From: an uncultured Porphyromonadaceae bacterium
Lineage (GTDB): Bacteria; Bacteroidota; Bacteroidia; Bacteroidales; UBA11471
Direction of reading: 5' to 3'
NCBI GenBank assembly: GCA_900542765.1
Contig: UQOX01000004.1
Location: 31,094-95,093, forward strand
DNA length: 64,000 nucleotides
Positions 26,506 through 37,734 of this stretch are shown in pieces. The notes below the pieces were generated by a model. The model had not been told where the DNA came from. It made no database searches and worked only from the letters and a program-made list of their open reading frames with translations. Positions within the stretch are counted from its first letter, which is position 1; every line of letters begins with the position of its first letter. Both the position numbers and the translations under genes were made by a program.

Positions 26506-27582
26506 TTATTTGCCCAATGCGTTTTCTACGGCTTCGTCGATGGCTTTTCCGTGCAGGTCGCGGGCGATGATGTAGCCTTCGGGCGAGAAGAGGATTACTT
26601 GCGGAATGCCGGTGAATCCGTAGATGTTGGCCGGAATGTCTTGTGCGTCGATGATTTGCGGCCATGGCATCTGTTCTTCTTCCAGTGCTTTGAGGGTGGC
26701 ATCGCGTTTATCCCATACGGCAACGCTGACTACCTCAAAGTTCTCTCCTCCATATTCTTTGTAGAGCTCTTTGATGCCGGGTATGCCGCCACGGCAGGGA
26801 GCGCACCACGATGCCCAGAAATCGACCAGGACATATTTGCCTTTGCCCACATAGTCGGAGAGCGAAACGGGGGTACCGTCGATATTGCCGTTCTCGATGG
26901 TGAAGTCGACGAAGCGGCTGCCGGGACGGTTGGCTTTCATGCCGTTGTTTACGGTTACCGATTTTTGTATGACGGCACTTTCCTTGATGCTGGCGGGAAC
27001 ATGGCTCAGAGCCTCGTCAAACTCGTCGGTGCCTATGGCGTAACTCAGCCATTCTGAGACGCAATAATCTCCCACGGAGGTGCCGGCATATTCCAGGGCG
27101 GCTTCTTTGTAAATCATGCGCAAGGTGTCGTTGCAAGCTGCGCTGATGCCGTCGCGTGTTTTTTCGAAGTCGGGTTTTTTGGCGTCGAGGGCAAGGATTT
27201 GGAATGTGGTCGAAAATTGCAACGAGATGTCGCGGGCCTTTATGTTGATGAGGGAATCGTTTTGCTCGGTGCCGCTGGTCTCATAAATGATGTTGAATAC
27301 CGGGTTGATCGAGAGTCTTATCTCTCCCGGTTCGATGATGAGAATGGCCGATTTGCCGTCGCCATAGTTGGCCTGGGCGACGTAGCTTTTACTGATTTCA
27401 CCCTCGAACAGGGCTTTCCCGTCGGTAAAGACAGTGCTGTCGACGACTTCATTGGTGAAGTAGTTGAGCAGGACGATGGGGGTGTTGTCCGCGACGTTTT
27501 CGTAGTCGACAGCGACCCGATAAGGTTTGCTGCATGCTGTGAGCAGTAGTGCCGAGGCAAAGATAAATAGAGCTTTTTTCAT
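26506..27582 (-). CDS. TlpA/DUF4369 thioredoxin-like lipoprotein (paralog 1)
   Basis: 358 residues. SPII signal LLLTAC (Cys17). An N-terminal DUF4369-like beta domain (about 25-100), a helical middle, and a TlpA domain from about 222 with SLSDYVGKGKYVLVDFWASWC260-A-P-C263 and TGIPQVILFSPEG. The active site is WCAPC rather than WCGPC. It is a close paralog of the gene just upstream (same order of domains, near-identical VSVAVWDKRD.TLKA.EEEQ.PWPQIIDA block), arising by tandem duplication. Anchored in the envelope, it is probably a thiol-disulfide reductase. Last gene of the operon. Confidence 0.88.
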   Translation of the reverse strand: MKKALFIFASALLLTACSKPYRVAVDYENVADNTPIVLLNYFTNEVVDSTVFTDGKALFEGEISKSYVAQANYGDGKSAILIIEPGEIRLSINPVFNIIYETSGTEQNDSLINIKARDISLQFSTTFQILALDAKKPDFEKTRDGISAACNDTLRMIYKEAALEYAGTSVGDYCVSEWLSYAIGTDEFDEALSHVPASIKESAVIQKSVTVNNGMKANRPGSRFVDFTIENGNIDGTPVSLSDYVGKGKYVLVDFWASWCAPCRGGIPGIKELYKEYGGENFEVVSVAVWDKRDATLKALEEEQMPWPQIIDAQDIPANIYGFTGIPQVILFSPEGYIIARDLHGKAIDEAVENALGK

Positions 27583-27657
27583 GATGTGATGATGTTTTTT
27601 TTGAGGAGAGGGCGGCTCTGTTTAGGGATCCACACCCTCTCGGTGTTATTCATTGGG

Positions 27658-28755
27658 TTACTTTTCCATGGTGGAGGCGATGAATTGTTTCATGCTATCG
27701 CCGCGCAGGTCGCGGGCAAGAATGGTGCCGTCGGGCCCGAAGAGCATGATTTGGGGTATGCCGCTGATGCCGTAGAGGTTGGTCGGTATCTGTCCCGCGT
27801 CGATGATTTGCGGCCACGGCAACTGTTCCTCTTCGATGGCTTTGAGCGTGTCGTCGCGTTTATCCCATACGGCGACACTCACGATTTCGAAGTTTTCACC
27901 GGCAAATTGCTTGTAAATCGCTTTCAGGTTGGGTGTCTCGGCACGGCACGGGCCGCACCACGATGCCCAGAAATCGACCAGCACATATTTGCCTTTGCCC
28001 ACATAGTCGGAGAGGGAGACCGACGTCCCGTCGATGTTGCCGTTGATGATGGTGAAGTCTGTAAACATCGAGCCGACTTTGGTCGCATTCAATTTTTTGT
28101 TCTCATCGATGCAGCGTGCTATCATCGGGTATTTGAGGTCGTCGCTGGTGACGAGAGCCGCGGTTTTGTCAAATTCGTCGCCGCCGACCAGCATGTTGAG
28201 CCAGTTGGCCAATGCGTAGGTGGCTACGCGACTGCCCGGCATGGCTTCGACGTAATGGGCCGAGATGTAGCCGAAAGCCTCCATCATCTCTTTTTGCAGG
28301 GCAATGTCTTGTTCTTCTGTGCCGGTGCCGCTTTCGGCCAGGGCCTGATGGCGGGCAAAGAATTTTTCTTGTATTTCCTTGACGTCGGAGTAGAAACTTT
28401 GCAGGGAGTCATTTTGCGGGGTTCCCGCAACGGTCCGGTTTGGAGGGTCGATGGTGATATTTCCCCCTTCGAGAATGAAGACGGCGCTTTCGCCATATGG
28501 GGAGTCGACAAAGAGCTGGCAGAGCTTGGCGTCGTTGCATCTCCCTTTGAAGATGGCTTTGTCATTGCTTACGACGACGCTGTCCAGGGGCTTTTCGGTC
28601 GTGAGGTCGATGATAAATGCCTGTTTGCCGTTGCTGGTGGCATCGCATTTGACGGTGACGGTGTACTGCGGGGTGCAGGCCGAGAAGAGCAGCAGGGCGA
28701 GTCCCCCGATAAAACCTTTGGCCGCTTGTGTCCGTAGGGAAAGAATGGGCTTCAT
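27658..28755 (-). CDS. TlpA/DUF4369 thioredoxin-like lipoprotein (paralog 2)
   Basis: 365 residues. SPII signal LLLFSAC with Cys27, preceded by a longer N-terminus (MKPILSLRTQAAKG). N-terminal DUF4369-like domain, then TlpA fold with DFWASWC267-G-P-C270 and SGIPQIMLFGPDG. The shared block NGNIDGT.VSLSDYVGKGKYVLVDFWASWC shows duplication with the 26506-27582 gene. The N-terminal halves have diverged far more than the thioredoxin halves. It is 11 nt downstream of thiL, so clearly in the same transcript. Confidence 0.88.
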   Translation of the reverse strand: MKPILSLRTQAAKGFIGGLALLLFSACTPQYTVTVKCDATSNGKQAFIIDLTTEKPLDSVVVSNDKAIFKGRCNDAKLCQLFVDSPYGESAVFILEGGNITIDPPNRTVAGTPQNDSLQSFYSDVKEIQEKFFARHQALAESGTGTEEQDIALQKEMMEAFGYISAHYVEAMPGSRVATYALANWLNMLVGGDEFDKTAALVTSDDLKYPMIARCIDENKKLNATKVGSMFTDFTIINGNIDGTSVSLSDYVGKGKYVLVDFWASWCGPCRAETPNLKAIYKQFAGENFEIVSVAVWDKRDDTLKAIEEEQLPWPQIIDAGQIPTNLYGISGIPQIMLFGPDGTILARDLRGDSMKQFIASTMEK

Positions 28756-28766
28756 GGGTATGGGAA

Positions 28767-29843
28767 TTAGTTTTCGGTTTCGATGTTCTTGTTTGAGTCG
28801 GTGTTTTCGTCGGAGAGGGAGTTCCAGCCTTGTGCGCGGAGCTCTATTTCGTTGCCGTCGCGGGTAATCATGTAGAGCCCCAGCGACGGAGCGGTGATGT
28901 GTCCGATGATGTGCACGCCGGGAATGGCGGCTACGTCGTCGTGGCAGCCGAGCGGGACGGTGAAGAGGAGCTCATAGTCTTCCCCTCCGTTGAGGGCGGC
29001 GGTGACGAGGCTCATGTTGAACTCTTCGGCCATGACGGCTGTCTGGTAGTCGATGGGTATGCGCTCTTCGTAGATGCGGCAACCCGTGTTGCTCTGCCGG
29101 CAGATGTGGAGCAGCTCCGAGGAGAGCCCGTCGGAGATGTCCATCATGGCCGTGGGCACGATGTTGCGTTTGGCCAGTTCGGCGATGATGTCTTTTCGGG
29201 CTTCGGGTTTGAGTTGGCGTTCGAGAATGTACTCTTTGCCTTCGAATGCGGGGGTGAAGTCTTGTTCTCCTGCAAAGATTTTTTTTTCGCGTTCGAGCAG
29301 TTGCAGCCCCATGTAGGCGGCGCCGAGGTCTCCGCTCACGCAGATGAGGTCGTTTTCCCTGGCTCCGTTGCGGTACACGATTTTGCCCTCATCACCTTCT
29401 CCGATGCAGGTGATGCTGATGGTGAGGCCGGTCATCGAGGCCGAGGTGTCGCCGCCGACGAGGTCGACGCCGTAGATGTCGCAGGCCAGGCGGATTCCGG
29501 CATACAACTCTTCCAGGTCTTCGACCGAGAATCGCTTGGAGATGCCCAGCGACACGGTAATCTGTCGGGGCTGGCCGTTCATGGCGTAGATGTCGGAGAA
29601 GTTGACCACGGCCGATTTGTATCCGAGGTGTTTGAGGGGGACGTAGGTGAGGTCGAAGTGTATGCCTTCGAGCAGGAGGTCGGTGGTGACCAATACGCGT
29701 TTCTTGTCGTAGTCGAGCACGGCGGCGTCGTCGCCCACGCCTTTGAGCGAGGAGCTGTTGCGCAAGGGGGCCTCTTTTGTCAGGTGGTGTATGAGACCGA
29801 ACTCACCGAGTGTGGCGATGTCGGTCTGTGGCTTATGTTCCAT
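28767..29843 (-). CDS. thiL: Thiamine-monophosphate kinase
   Basis: 358 residues. N-terminal GEFGLIHHLT, ATP/Mg motifs GVGDDAAVLDY and VTTDLLLEGIHFDLTYVPLKHLGYKSAVVNFSDIYAMNG, then VDLVGGDTSAS and MMDISDGLSSELLHIC, all typical of ThiL (PurM-like fold). It phosphorylates thiamine phosphate to thiamine diphosphate in the cytosol. It is 28 nt after punA. Confidence 0.95.
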   Translation of the reverse strand: MEHKPQTDIATLGEFGLIHHLTKEAPLRNSSSLKGVGDDAAVLDYDKKRVLVTTDLLLEGIHFDLTYVPLKHLGYKSAVVNFSDIYAMNGQPRQITVSLGISKRFSVEDLEELYAGIRLACDIYGVDLVGGDTSASMTGLTISITCIGEGDEGKIVYRNGARENDLICVSGDLGAAYMGLQLLEREKKIFAGEQDFTPAFEGKEYILERQLKPEARKDIIAELAKRNIVPTAMMDISDGLSSELLHICRQSNTGCRIYEERIPIDYQTAVMAEEFNMSLVTAALNGGEDYELLFTVPLGCHDDVAAIPGVHIIGHITAPSLGLYMITRDGNEIELRAQGWNSLSDENTDSNKNIETEN

Positions 29844-29871
29844 GAGGATTCGGGTTAGGTAGTAGGATTGT

Positions 29872-30687
29872 TTATGCGATTTCTTCGATGAGTTGGCGCA
29901 TGATGAGGGTCATGCGGGGTTGGGCTTCGGCGGCGGCTTTTTGCACCTCTTCGTGAGAGCATTTTACGATGTCGCCGAAGCCGCCGAGGTCGGTGATGAC
30001 CGATATGGCGAAGACCTCCATGCCGCCGTGATGGGCGACGATGACTTCGGGCACGGTCGACATGCCCACGGCGTCGCCGCCGATGATGCGGTAGTAGCGG
30101 TATTCGGCCGGAGTCTCGAACGAGGGCCCTTGCGTGCCCACATACACGCCCTCTTGCACTTCGATGCCGTTGCGGCGGGCTATTTCCTTGGCTTTTGCGA
30201 TGAGACGGGGGGTGTAGGCTTCGCTCATGTCGGGGAAGCGCGGACCTCTCTGTTCATCGTTCTTCCCGCGCAGGGGGTTGTCGGGAAACGTGTTGATGTG
30301 GTCGGTGATAATCATGAGGTCGCCCACTTTGAAGCGGGGATTCATGCCTCCGGCTGCGTTTGACACAAAGAGCGTTTTTACGCCTAATTCCTGCATGACC
30401 CGCACCGGAAAAGTGACCTGTTGCATGGTGTACCCTTCGTAGTAGTGAAAGCGTCCCTGCATGGCAAGAATCCTGCGGTGCCCGAGGTTGCCGACGATGA
30501 GTTTGCCGCTGTGACCTTCGACGGTCGAGAGGGGGAAGTTGGGAATTTCGGCGTAGGGGAGTTCTTGTTTACAGTCGATGTGTCCGGCCAGTTCGCCCAG
30601 TCCGGTACCCAAAATGATGGCGGTGGAGGGAATTTCTCCGAATTTGGCGGCAATGTAGGCCGCCGTTTCTTTGATGGGGTCGAGCAT
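29872..30687 (-). CDS. punA: Purine-nucleoside phosphorylase
   Basis: 271 residues. Type I PNP blocks: ILGTGLGELAGHI, GHSGKLIVGNLGHRRILAMQGRFHYYEGYT, FVSNAAGGMNPRFKVGDLMIITDHIN, GTQGPSFETPAEYR and GGDAVGMSTVPEVIVAHH. Cytosolic purine salvage (inosine/guanosine to base plus ribose-1-phosphate). It is 10 nt after lpxK; the lpxK-punA-thiL order recurs in Bacteroidales. Confidence 0.95.
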   Translation of the reverse strand: MLDPIKETAAYIAAKFGEIPSTAIILGTGLGELAGHIDCKQELPYAEIPNFPLSTVEGHSGKLIVGNLGHRRILAMQGRFHYYEGYTMQQVTFPVRVMQELGVKTLFVSNAAGGMNPRFKVGDLMIITDHINTFPDNPLRGKNDEQRGPRFPDMSEAYTPRLIAKAKEIARRNGIEVQEGVYVGTQGPSFETPAEYRYYRIIGGDAVGMSTVPEVIVAHHGGMEVFAISVITDLGGFGDIVKCSHEEVQKAAAEAQPRMTLIMRQLIEEIA

Positions 30688-30697
30688 GGTTGTGCGG

Positions 30698-31834
30698 TTA
30701 TAGGTTATTTTTCTTTTGAATTACATGGCGACGGAAACGGACGACAGACTCTTTGATTTGATTGTTGAATGCCGTTTCCTGTTCGAGCATGAAGTGTATG
30801 CGCAGGGGCAGGTAATAGAGGTGGCTTTTGATCAGAGAGGGTACGCGCGGACAGTCGAGCAGCCGGGCGGCGTCTTTCTCGGTGACGATGACATGCCCGC
30901 GCCCCCCGCTTTCGACCGAGGTGGCAATCCATTTCTCGATTTTGCGTAATTCTCGGGAGGTGAACTCGTGGTGGTCGCCAAAGCTCCACAACCGGGTATG
31001 CGGCGTGAACCGGCTGATGTATTCGGCAAAGAGACCGGGCGAGGCGATGCCGGCGACAAGAAGTGTTTCGCCCGGTGTGTCGCGTAATTGTTCGACGGTG
31101 ACGCGGGTGGGATTTTCGGTCGGGAACACGGCTTTGAGCTCGTCATAATGCAATCCCGTGAAATAGAGGCTTTGGTAAGGGTAGAGGTTGAGGTGCTTGG
31201 CCAGCAGCCGGTAGTCGATGGGTTTGAGGGCCTCGGGGCATTTGGTGACGATGACGATGTTGGCGCGCGATTTTTCCACGACCGGCTCTCTGAGTCGACC
31301 CACGGGGAGGAGCTTGTCTTCATATATCATACGCTCGTAGCTGGTGAGGAGTATCGACGTCGAAGGGGTCACAAACCGGTGTTGGTAGGCGTCGTCGAGC
31401 AGCACGATGTCGATGCCGTGGGTTTGCTCGGTGAGTTTGCGAATGCCCCGTCGGCGATTGGCGTCGACCGCCACGGTGACGGTGGGAAATTTATGTTTGA
31501 TTTGGAGCGGTTCGTCACCTACTTCGGCGGCCGTCGACGTCATGGTGACCAACTTGAAACCGCGCGTGTGCCGTTTGTATCCACGGCTGAGGACGGCTAC
31601 TCGGTAGGAGGCATCGGAGAAGGTGCGTATGAGATGTTCGATGTGAGGGGTTTTCCCGGTACCGCCTACCGTGATGTTGCCCACGCTGATGACGGGGACA
31701 TCGAAACTCTCCGAAGAGAGAATGTTCCAGTCGAAGAGCCGGTTGCGGAACCATACGATTACCCCGTAGAGCCATGCCAGGGGGGCGAGTAGCGGATAAT
31801 ATTTTATGCCGGAAGATTCCTGTCGATTGTTCAT
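30698..31834 (-). CDS. lpxK: Tetraacyldisaccharide 4'-kinase
   Basis: 378 residues. An N-terminal hydrophobic segment (LLAPLAWLYGVIVWF) precedes the P-loop region ISVGNITVGGTGKTPHIEHLI, then LSRGYKRHTRGF, GDEPLQIKHKFPTVTVAVDANRR and LLDDAYQHRFV. It adds the 4'-phosphate of lipid A at the inner-membrane face. First gene of a five-gene minus-strand operon. Confidence 0.95.
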   Translation of the reverse strand: MNNRQESSGIKYYPLLAPLAWLYGVIVWFRNRLFDWNILSSESFDVPVISVGNITVGGTGKTPHIEHLIRTFSDASYRVAVLSRGYKRHTRGFKLVTMTSTAAEVGDEPLQIKHKFPTVTVAVDANRRRGIRKLTEQTHGIDIVLLDDAYQHRFVTPSTSILLTSYERMIYEDKLLPVGRLREPVVEKSRANIVIVTKCPEALKPIDYRLLAKHLNLYPYQSLYFTGLHYDELKAVFPTENPTRVTVEQLRDTPGETLLVAGIASPGLFAEYISRFTPHTRLWSFGDHHEFTSRELRKIEKWIATSVESGGRGHVIVTEKDAARLLDCPRVPSLIKSHLYYLPLRIHFMLEQETAFNNQIKESVVRFRRHVIQKKNNL

Positions 31835-31894
31835 GCCGTTCTGCTTTTAGAAATACAACACGCAATGGCACGCTTTTGTGCCCGTAACTCTTAG

Positions 31895-31902
31895 CAAAGA
31901 TA
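31895..31902 (-). promoter_or_regulatory. -7 element of the lpxK operon
   Basis: Minus strand TATCTTTG at 31902-31895 with a GTTG 20 nt upstream (31926-31923). Predicted start about 31888, 54 nt before lpxK. Confidence 0.5.
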
Positions 31903-32112
31903 GAACATTTTTGTCAAAATGCCAACCTGTTGCGAGGGATATTCATATAAGAAGAAAAAGTCGGGCCCGAAGTGTGAATAAATCTTTTGAAAGTACAAAA
32001 AAATCAGTCTTTCCAGTCGGTTTTTGGAGAAATAATTTGTGTGGCTGCATTTTATTCTGTTACTTTGAAGCACTTTTGAGGAAAGAGGTTTTTGCCTCCC
32101 TTTTTTCGAAGC

Positions 32113-32145
32113 CTTGACAAAGAGGTTTCGATGTTCTTATTTTTG
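32113..32145 (+). promoter_or_regulatory. Promoter of the nuo-atp cluster
   Basis: CTTG at 32113-32116, a 21 nt spacer, then TATTTTTG at 32138-32145. Predicted start about 32152, 42 nt before nuoA. This is the only good promoter found for the whole 32194-42650 run. Confidence 0.55.
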
Positions 32146-32193
32146 ATTGCGAAACATTGAATAACAAAGAATTAGCTTGATATTATAGGTGAA

Positions 32194-32544
32194 ATGAATT
32201 TATCCTTGTTAGTAGTCGTTTTCCTTACCGGCATTGTGCTGGTGACCGCAGCCCTGCTCATCGCATGGCTCATCTCACCCCGCTCGTATAACAGGCAGAA
32301 AGGAGAAGCCTATGAGTGCGGTATTCCCACACACGGAACGTCGTGGATGCAATTTAAGGTGGGATATTATCTGTTTGCCATTCTGTTTTTGATGTTCGAC
32401 GTCGAGACGGTGCTTCTGTTTCCGTGGGCAGTCATTGTCCGTGACTTGGGAGTCGCCGGCTTGGTGAACATTTTGTTTTTCTTGATAATCCTTGTCTTGG
32501 GTCTTGCCTATGCTTGGAAGAAAGGAGCGTTGGAATGGAAATGA
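32194..32544 (+). CDS. nuoA: NADH:quinone oxidoreductase subunit A
   Basis: 116 residues with three membrane helices (about 4-24, 56-76, 86-108). Family blocks: [40 protein letters not shown]. Membrane-arm subunit of complex I near the quinone site. First gene of the cluster; it overlaps nuoB by 10 bp. Confidence 0.95.
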   Translation: MNLSLLVVVFLTGIVLVTAALLIAWLISPRSYNRQKGEAYECGIPTHGTSWMQFKVGYYLFAILFLMFDVETVLLFPWAVIVRDLGVAGLVNILFFLIILVLGLAYAWKKGALEWK

Positions 32545-33131
32545 AAAAACCGAAAATAAAATCGATGCAATACGAGGACTTCAAAGACAACGAGTCTCTC
32601 GAAAAAATGGTGGAGGAGCTCCGTGCCAACGGTACCAACGTGGTAGTGGGAGTCCTCGACGATGTCATCAATTGGGGCCGGTCCAATTCTCTCTGGCCGC
32701 TTACGTTCGCTACCAGCTGCTGCGGTATCGAATTCATGTCGGTGGGAGCTGCGCGCTATGACATGGCGCGGTTCGGGTTCGAGGTGGCCCGTGCCAGTCC
32801 GCGTCAGGCCGACTTTATCATGGTCGCCGGCACGATAGTACATAAAATGGCCCCCGTACTCAAACGTCTCTACGACCAGATGGCCGAACCCAAATATGTG
32901 ATTGCCGTCGGCGGTTGCGCCGTATCGGGCGGTCCTTTCAAAAACTCTTACCATGTGCTCAACGGGGTGGGAGAGATACTCCCCGTCGATGTGTACATAC
33001 CCGGTTGCCCGCCCCGTCCCGAGGCCATGCTCTATGGTATGATGCAGTTGCAGCGCAAAGTAAAACTCGAAAAGTTCTTCGGCGGCGTGAACCGTCAGGA
33101 ACAAAAACCGATAGAAGAATCCGAAGATTAA
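32535..33131 (+). CDS. nuoB: NADH:quinone oxidoreductase subunit B
   Basis: 198 residues from the ATG at 32535. An AGGAG at 32523-32527 lies 7 nt before it, favouring this start over the ATG at 32541 that overlaps the nuoA stop. N2 cluster ligands are in [19 protein letters not shown] and PGCPPRPEA. It carries the terminal 4Fe-4S cluster that passes electrons to quinone. Confidence 0.95.
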   Translation: MEMKKPKIKSMQYEDFKDNESLEKMVEELRANGTNVVVGVLDDVINWGRSNSLWPLTFATSCCGIEFMSVGAARYDMARFGFEVARASPRQADFIMVAGTIVHKMAPVLKRLYDQMAEPKYVIAVGGCAVSGGPFKNSYHVLNGVGEILPVDVYIPGCPPRPEAMLYGMMQLQRKVKLEKFFGGVNRQEQKPIEESED

Positions 33132-33153
33132 CCTCCTGATAAGATTACCTTTG

Positions 33154-34782
33154 ATGGCAAATATACAAGAAAAGATAACCGCCTTCCTTCCGGAAGTTGT
33201 TTTTGAAGAAGGCCAATATCCGACCTTTACCGTCCCGACCGGAAAAATGCCGGCTTTGGCTCGTTACCTGCATGATGACGAGGAGCTGCAATTCGACAAT
33301 CTCGCCGCTCTTGTCGGCATGGATTGGGGCGAGACCCTCGGCGTGGTCTATTATCTCAACTCGGTGAAGTATAACCACTGGGTGATTCTCAAAGCCGTGG
33401 CGGCCGACCGCAAAGACCCCCTGCTCTACACGGTGAGCGATGTGTGGGCAAACGCCAATTTCGAAGAACGCGAAGTCTACGATTTCTATGGCATACGTTT
33501 TATCGGTCACCCCGACATGCGCCGTATCTTCCTGCGTGAAGACTGGAATGGTTTCCCCATGCGCAAGGATTATGACACCAGCCGCGAAAACAACCCCATA
33601 CCCGAAACCAACGAAGAGTGCTCCGATACGACCGTGGCACTGGCTCTTGGTGCCGACGGGAAGGTCGAAAAAAAAGTCGTGGACATTTTTGACAAAAACG
33701 ACTACATCGTCAATATCGGCCCGCAGCACCCCGCCACGCACGGCGTATTGCGTTTCCGCACTTCGCTCGAAGGAGAGATCATCAAGAAAATCGACGTGCA
33801 TTGCGGCTACATACACCGCGGTATCGAGAAATTGTGGGAAGGAATGACCTACCCGCAAACGCTCCACATGACCGACCGTCTCGATTACCTCTCGGCACAT
33901 CAAAACCGCCATGCCCTGTGCATGTGCATCGAAGACGCCCTGCAACTCGAAGTTCCCCAGCGCGCACAATATATCCGCACGATGATGGACGAGTTGATGC
34001 GTATCTCGTCGCACTTGCTCTTCTTCTCGACCCTCTGCATGGATCTCGGTGCCCTCACGGCCTTCTTCTATGGCTTCCGTGAACGAGAGCTTGTACTCGA
34101 CATCTTCGAGGAGACCTGCGGTGCCCGCATGTCGATGAACTACAATACCATAGGCGGTGTCATGGCCGACATTCACCCCGACTTCCAACGCAAGGTCAAG
34201 GAGTTCATCAAAATCATGCCGGCCCGTCTGAAAGAGTATAATCAGGTATTTACCGGCAACGTCATAGCCCGCAACCGTATGATCGGCGTAGGACATCTCT
34301 CGCTCGAAGATGCCATACGTTACAACGCCACCGGACCCACCGGCCGTGCCTCGGGCTGGGCTTGCGACGTGCGCAAACGCACCCCTTATGCCGCATACGA
34401 CAAGGTGCAATTCGACGAAGTGCTGTCGCACGAGGGCGATTCCTATGCCCGCTACAATGTGCGTCTTGCCGAAATCGAGCAGTCGCTGCACATTCTCGAA
34501 CAACTCGTCGATAATATCCCCGAAGGCGATTATGCCGTGAAGACCAAACCCATCATCAAAGTACCCGAAGGCCGCTACTTCAAGCAAGTCGAAGCCTCCC
34601 GCGGTGCATTCGGCATCTATCTCGAAAGCCGGGGCGACAAGACACCCTATCGCCTCAAAGTGGTATCGCCGGGCTTTGCCCTCGTGGGGGTTGTCGACCA
34701 CCTCGTGCGGGGTGCGAAAATCGCCGACCTCATCACCATCGGTGGCTCGCTCGACTATGTGGTGCCCGACATCGACCGTTGA
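33154..34782 (+). CDS. nuoCD: NADH:quinone oxidoreductase subunit C/D fusion
   Basis: 542 residues from the ATG at 33154. Residues of about 1-140 are NuoC (ANFEEREVYDFYGIRFIGHPDMRRIFL); the rest is NuoD (IGPQHPATHGVLRF, GYIHRGIEKLWEGMTY, RMSMNYNTIGGV, GPTGRASGWACDVRK, IGSLD-like GGSLDYVVPDIDR). The fusion is seen in several bacterial groups including Bacteroidota and E. coli. It forms the quinone-binding peripheral arm. Confidence 0.95.
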   Translation: MANIQEKITAFLPEVVFEEGQYPTFTVPTGKMPALARYLHDDEELQFDNLAALVGMDWGETLGVVYYLNSVKYNHWVILKAVAADRKDPLLYTVSDVWANANFEEREVYDFYGIRFIGHPDMRRIFLREDWNGFPMRKDYDTSRENNPIPETNEECSDTTVALALGADGKVEKKVVDIFDKNDYIVNIGPQHPATHGVLRFRTSLEGEIIKKIDVHCGYIHRGIEKLWEGMTYPQTLHMTDRLDYLSAHQNRHALCMCIEDALQLEVPQRAQYIRTMMDELMRISSHLLFFSTLCMDLGALTAFFYGFRERELVLDIFEETCGARMSMNYNTIGGVMADIHPDFQRKVKEFIKIMPARLKEYNQVFTGNVIARNRMIGVGHLSLEDAIRYNATGPTGRASGWACDVRKRTPYAAYDKVQFDEVLSHEGDSYARYNVRLAEIEQSLHILEQLVDNIPEGDYAVKTKPIIKVPEGRYFKQVEASRGAFGIYLESRGDKTPYRLKVVSPGFALVGVVDHLVRGAKIADLITIGGSLDYVVPDIDR

Positions 34783-34832
34783 AACATACACACAGAAACC
34801 TTATTAAGTAGAACAAAATAACCTGCAACAAT

Positions 34833-35909
34833 ATGTTCGATTTCTCGATAGTAACACAATGGATTGACTCTTTCCTGAGAGAGTATATGCCCGAGTGGGG
34901 CGCCCTCTTGATTGAATTTGTCTTGATTGGAGTCGCCCTCCTGTTGCTATATGCACTTATCGCTTTGGCATTGATTTACGGCGAACGTAAAATCTGTGCC
35001 TTCTTCCAATGCCGTCTCGGCCCCAACCGTGTAGGCCCTTATGGAATATTCCAAAGTGTCGCCGATATGGTCAAAATCCTCATCAAGGAGCTTATTACTA
35101 TCAAACGTAGTGACCAGTTCCTTTTCAATCTGGCCCCCTATTTGGTGATACTTGCTTCGATGCTCACTTTCGGTTGCATGCCTTTCGGTCGTGGATTGCA
35201 AGTGCTCGACTTCAATATCGGCGTATTCTTCATCATGGCCGTCTCTTCGATAGGTGTGTTGGGAATCCTGTTGGCCGGCTGGTCGAGTAACAACAAGTTC
35301 ACCCTCATCGGGGCCATGCGAAGCGGCGCCCAGATGGTAAGTTATGAGCTTTCCATCGGCCTCTCGATGCTTTCGGTCGTGGTGTTTGCCGGTACGATGC
35401 AGACCTCGCAACTCATCGAGTTGCAAAGCCGTGGCTGGTTTATCTTCACCGGTCACATACCCATGCTCATAGCCTTCATCATCTACCTCATCGCCGGAAC
35501 GGCCGAGACCAATCGCGGCCCGTTTGACCTTCCCGAGGCAGAGTCGGAGCTCACCGCCGGTTATCACACCGAGTATTCGGGAATCCACTTCGGATTCTAC
35601 TATTTGGCCGAGTACCTCAATATGTTTATCGTCTCGGGTATTGCCAGCCTGCTCTTCCTGGGCGGTTGGATGCCCTTGCACATCGGAGGCTGGGACGCAT
35701 TCAACCAGGTAATGGATTATATCCCCTCGATTATCTGGTTCTTTGGCAAGACCGCCGTGGTGATGTTTATCATCATGTGGTTCAAGTGGACGTTCCCCCG
35801 TCTGCGTATCGACCAGTTGTTGAGCCTCGAATGGAAATATCTGGTACCCATAGGATTTGTCAACCTCCTGCTCGTGGTGCTGATAACCATCTTTGGCATA
35901 CACTTCTAA
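34833..35909 (+). CDS. nuoH: NADH:quinone oxidoreductase subunit H
   Basis: 358 residues, about eight or nine membrane helices. Blocks: [55 protein letters not shown] and [25 protein letters not shown], the NuoH quinone-channel signatures. atpD begins 31 nt after the stop with no terminator or promoter visible between, so the ATP synthase genes probably continue this transcript. Confidence 0.95.
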   Translation: MFDFSIVTQWIDSFLREYMPEWGALLIEFVLIGVALLLLYALIALALIYGERKICAFFQCRLGPNRVGPYGIFQSVADMVKILIKELITIKRSDQFLFNLAPYLVILASMLTFGCMPFGRGLQVLDFNIGVFFIMAVSSIGVLGILLAGWSSNNKFTLIGAMRSGAQMVSYELSIGLSMLSVVVFAGTMQTSQLIELQSRGWFIFTGHIPMLIAFIIYLIAGTAETNRGPFDLPEAESELTAGYHTEYSGIHFGFYYLAEYLNMFIVSGIASLLFLGGWMPLHIGGWDAFNQVMDYIPSIIWFFGKTAVVMFIIMWFKWTFPRLRIDQLLSLEWKYLVPIGFVNLLLVVLITIFGIHF

Positions 35910-35931
35910 GAAAAAATACATAATGCAATAA

Positions 35932-37449
<1,518 letters not shown>

Positions 37450-37469
37450 TTTGTTAAAACGTCTGCACC

Positions 37470-37703
37470 ATGACACTCGAGATTATTTCCCCCACCGGAA
37501 TCCTTTTCCAAGGCGAAGCAACTCGCGTTACCTTGCCGGGGACTGTCGGTTCTTTCACCGTGTTGCAAGACCATGCTTCTCTGCTCTCGACCCTCAAAGC
37601 CGGAGAGTTGGAGTATGAAAGCGACGGTGAAGTAAAAACCTTGACGGTTGAAGGCGGATTTGTAGACGTAAACAACAACCGTGTTGTTGTGTGCCTCAAA
37701 TAA
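37470..37703 (+). CDS. atpC: ATP synthase F1 subunit epsilon, short form
   Basis: 77 residues, against 130-140 in E. coli. Only the N-terminal beta-sandwich is present (MTLEIISPTGILFQGEA, LPGTVGSFTVLQDHASLLSTL, VEGGFVDVNNNRVVV). The inhibitory C-terminal helices are absent, as in other Bacteroidota. It joins gamma to the c-ring; without the C-terminal helices it cannot use the usual epsilon-type inhibition. Confidence 0.9.
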   Translation: MTLEIISPTGILFQGEATRVTLPGTVGSFTVLQDHASLLSTLKAGELEYESDGEVKTLTVEGGFVDVNNNRVVVCLK

Positions 37704-37734
37704 GCCGAAGCTTACGATAAAAAACCAACCAGAG

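Noticed and set aside
27606-27641. GAGAGGG...CCCTCTC hairpin between the two TlpA paralogs as a terminator
   Set aside because: Loop of 22 nt, stem of 7 bp, and an A-run rather than a T-run on the transcribed strand.
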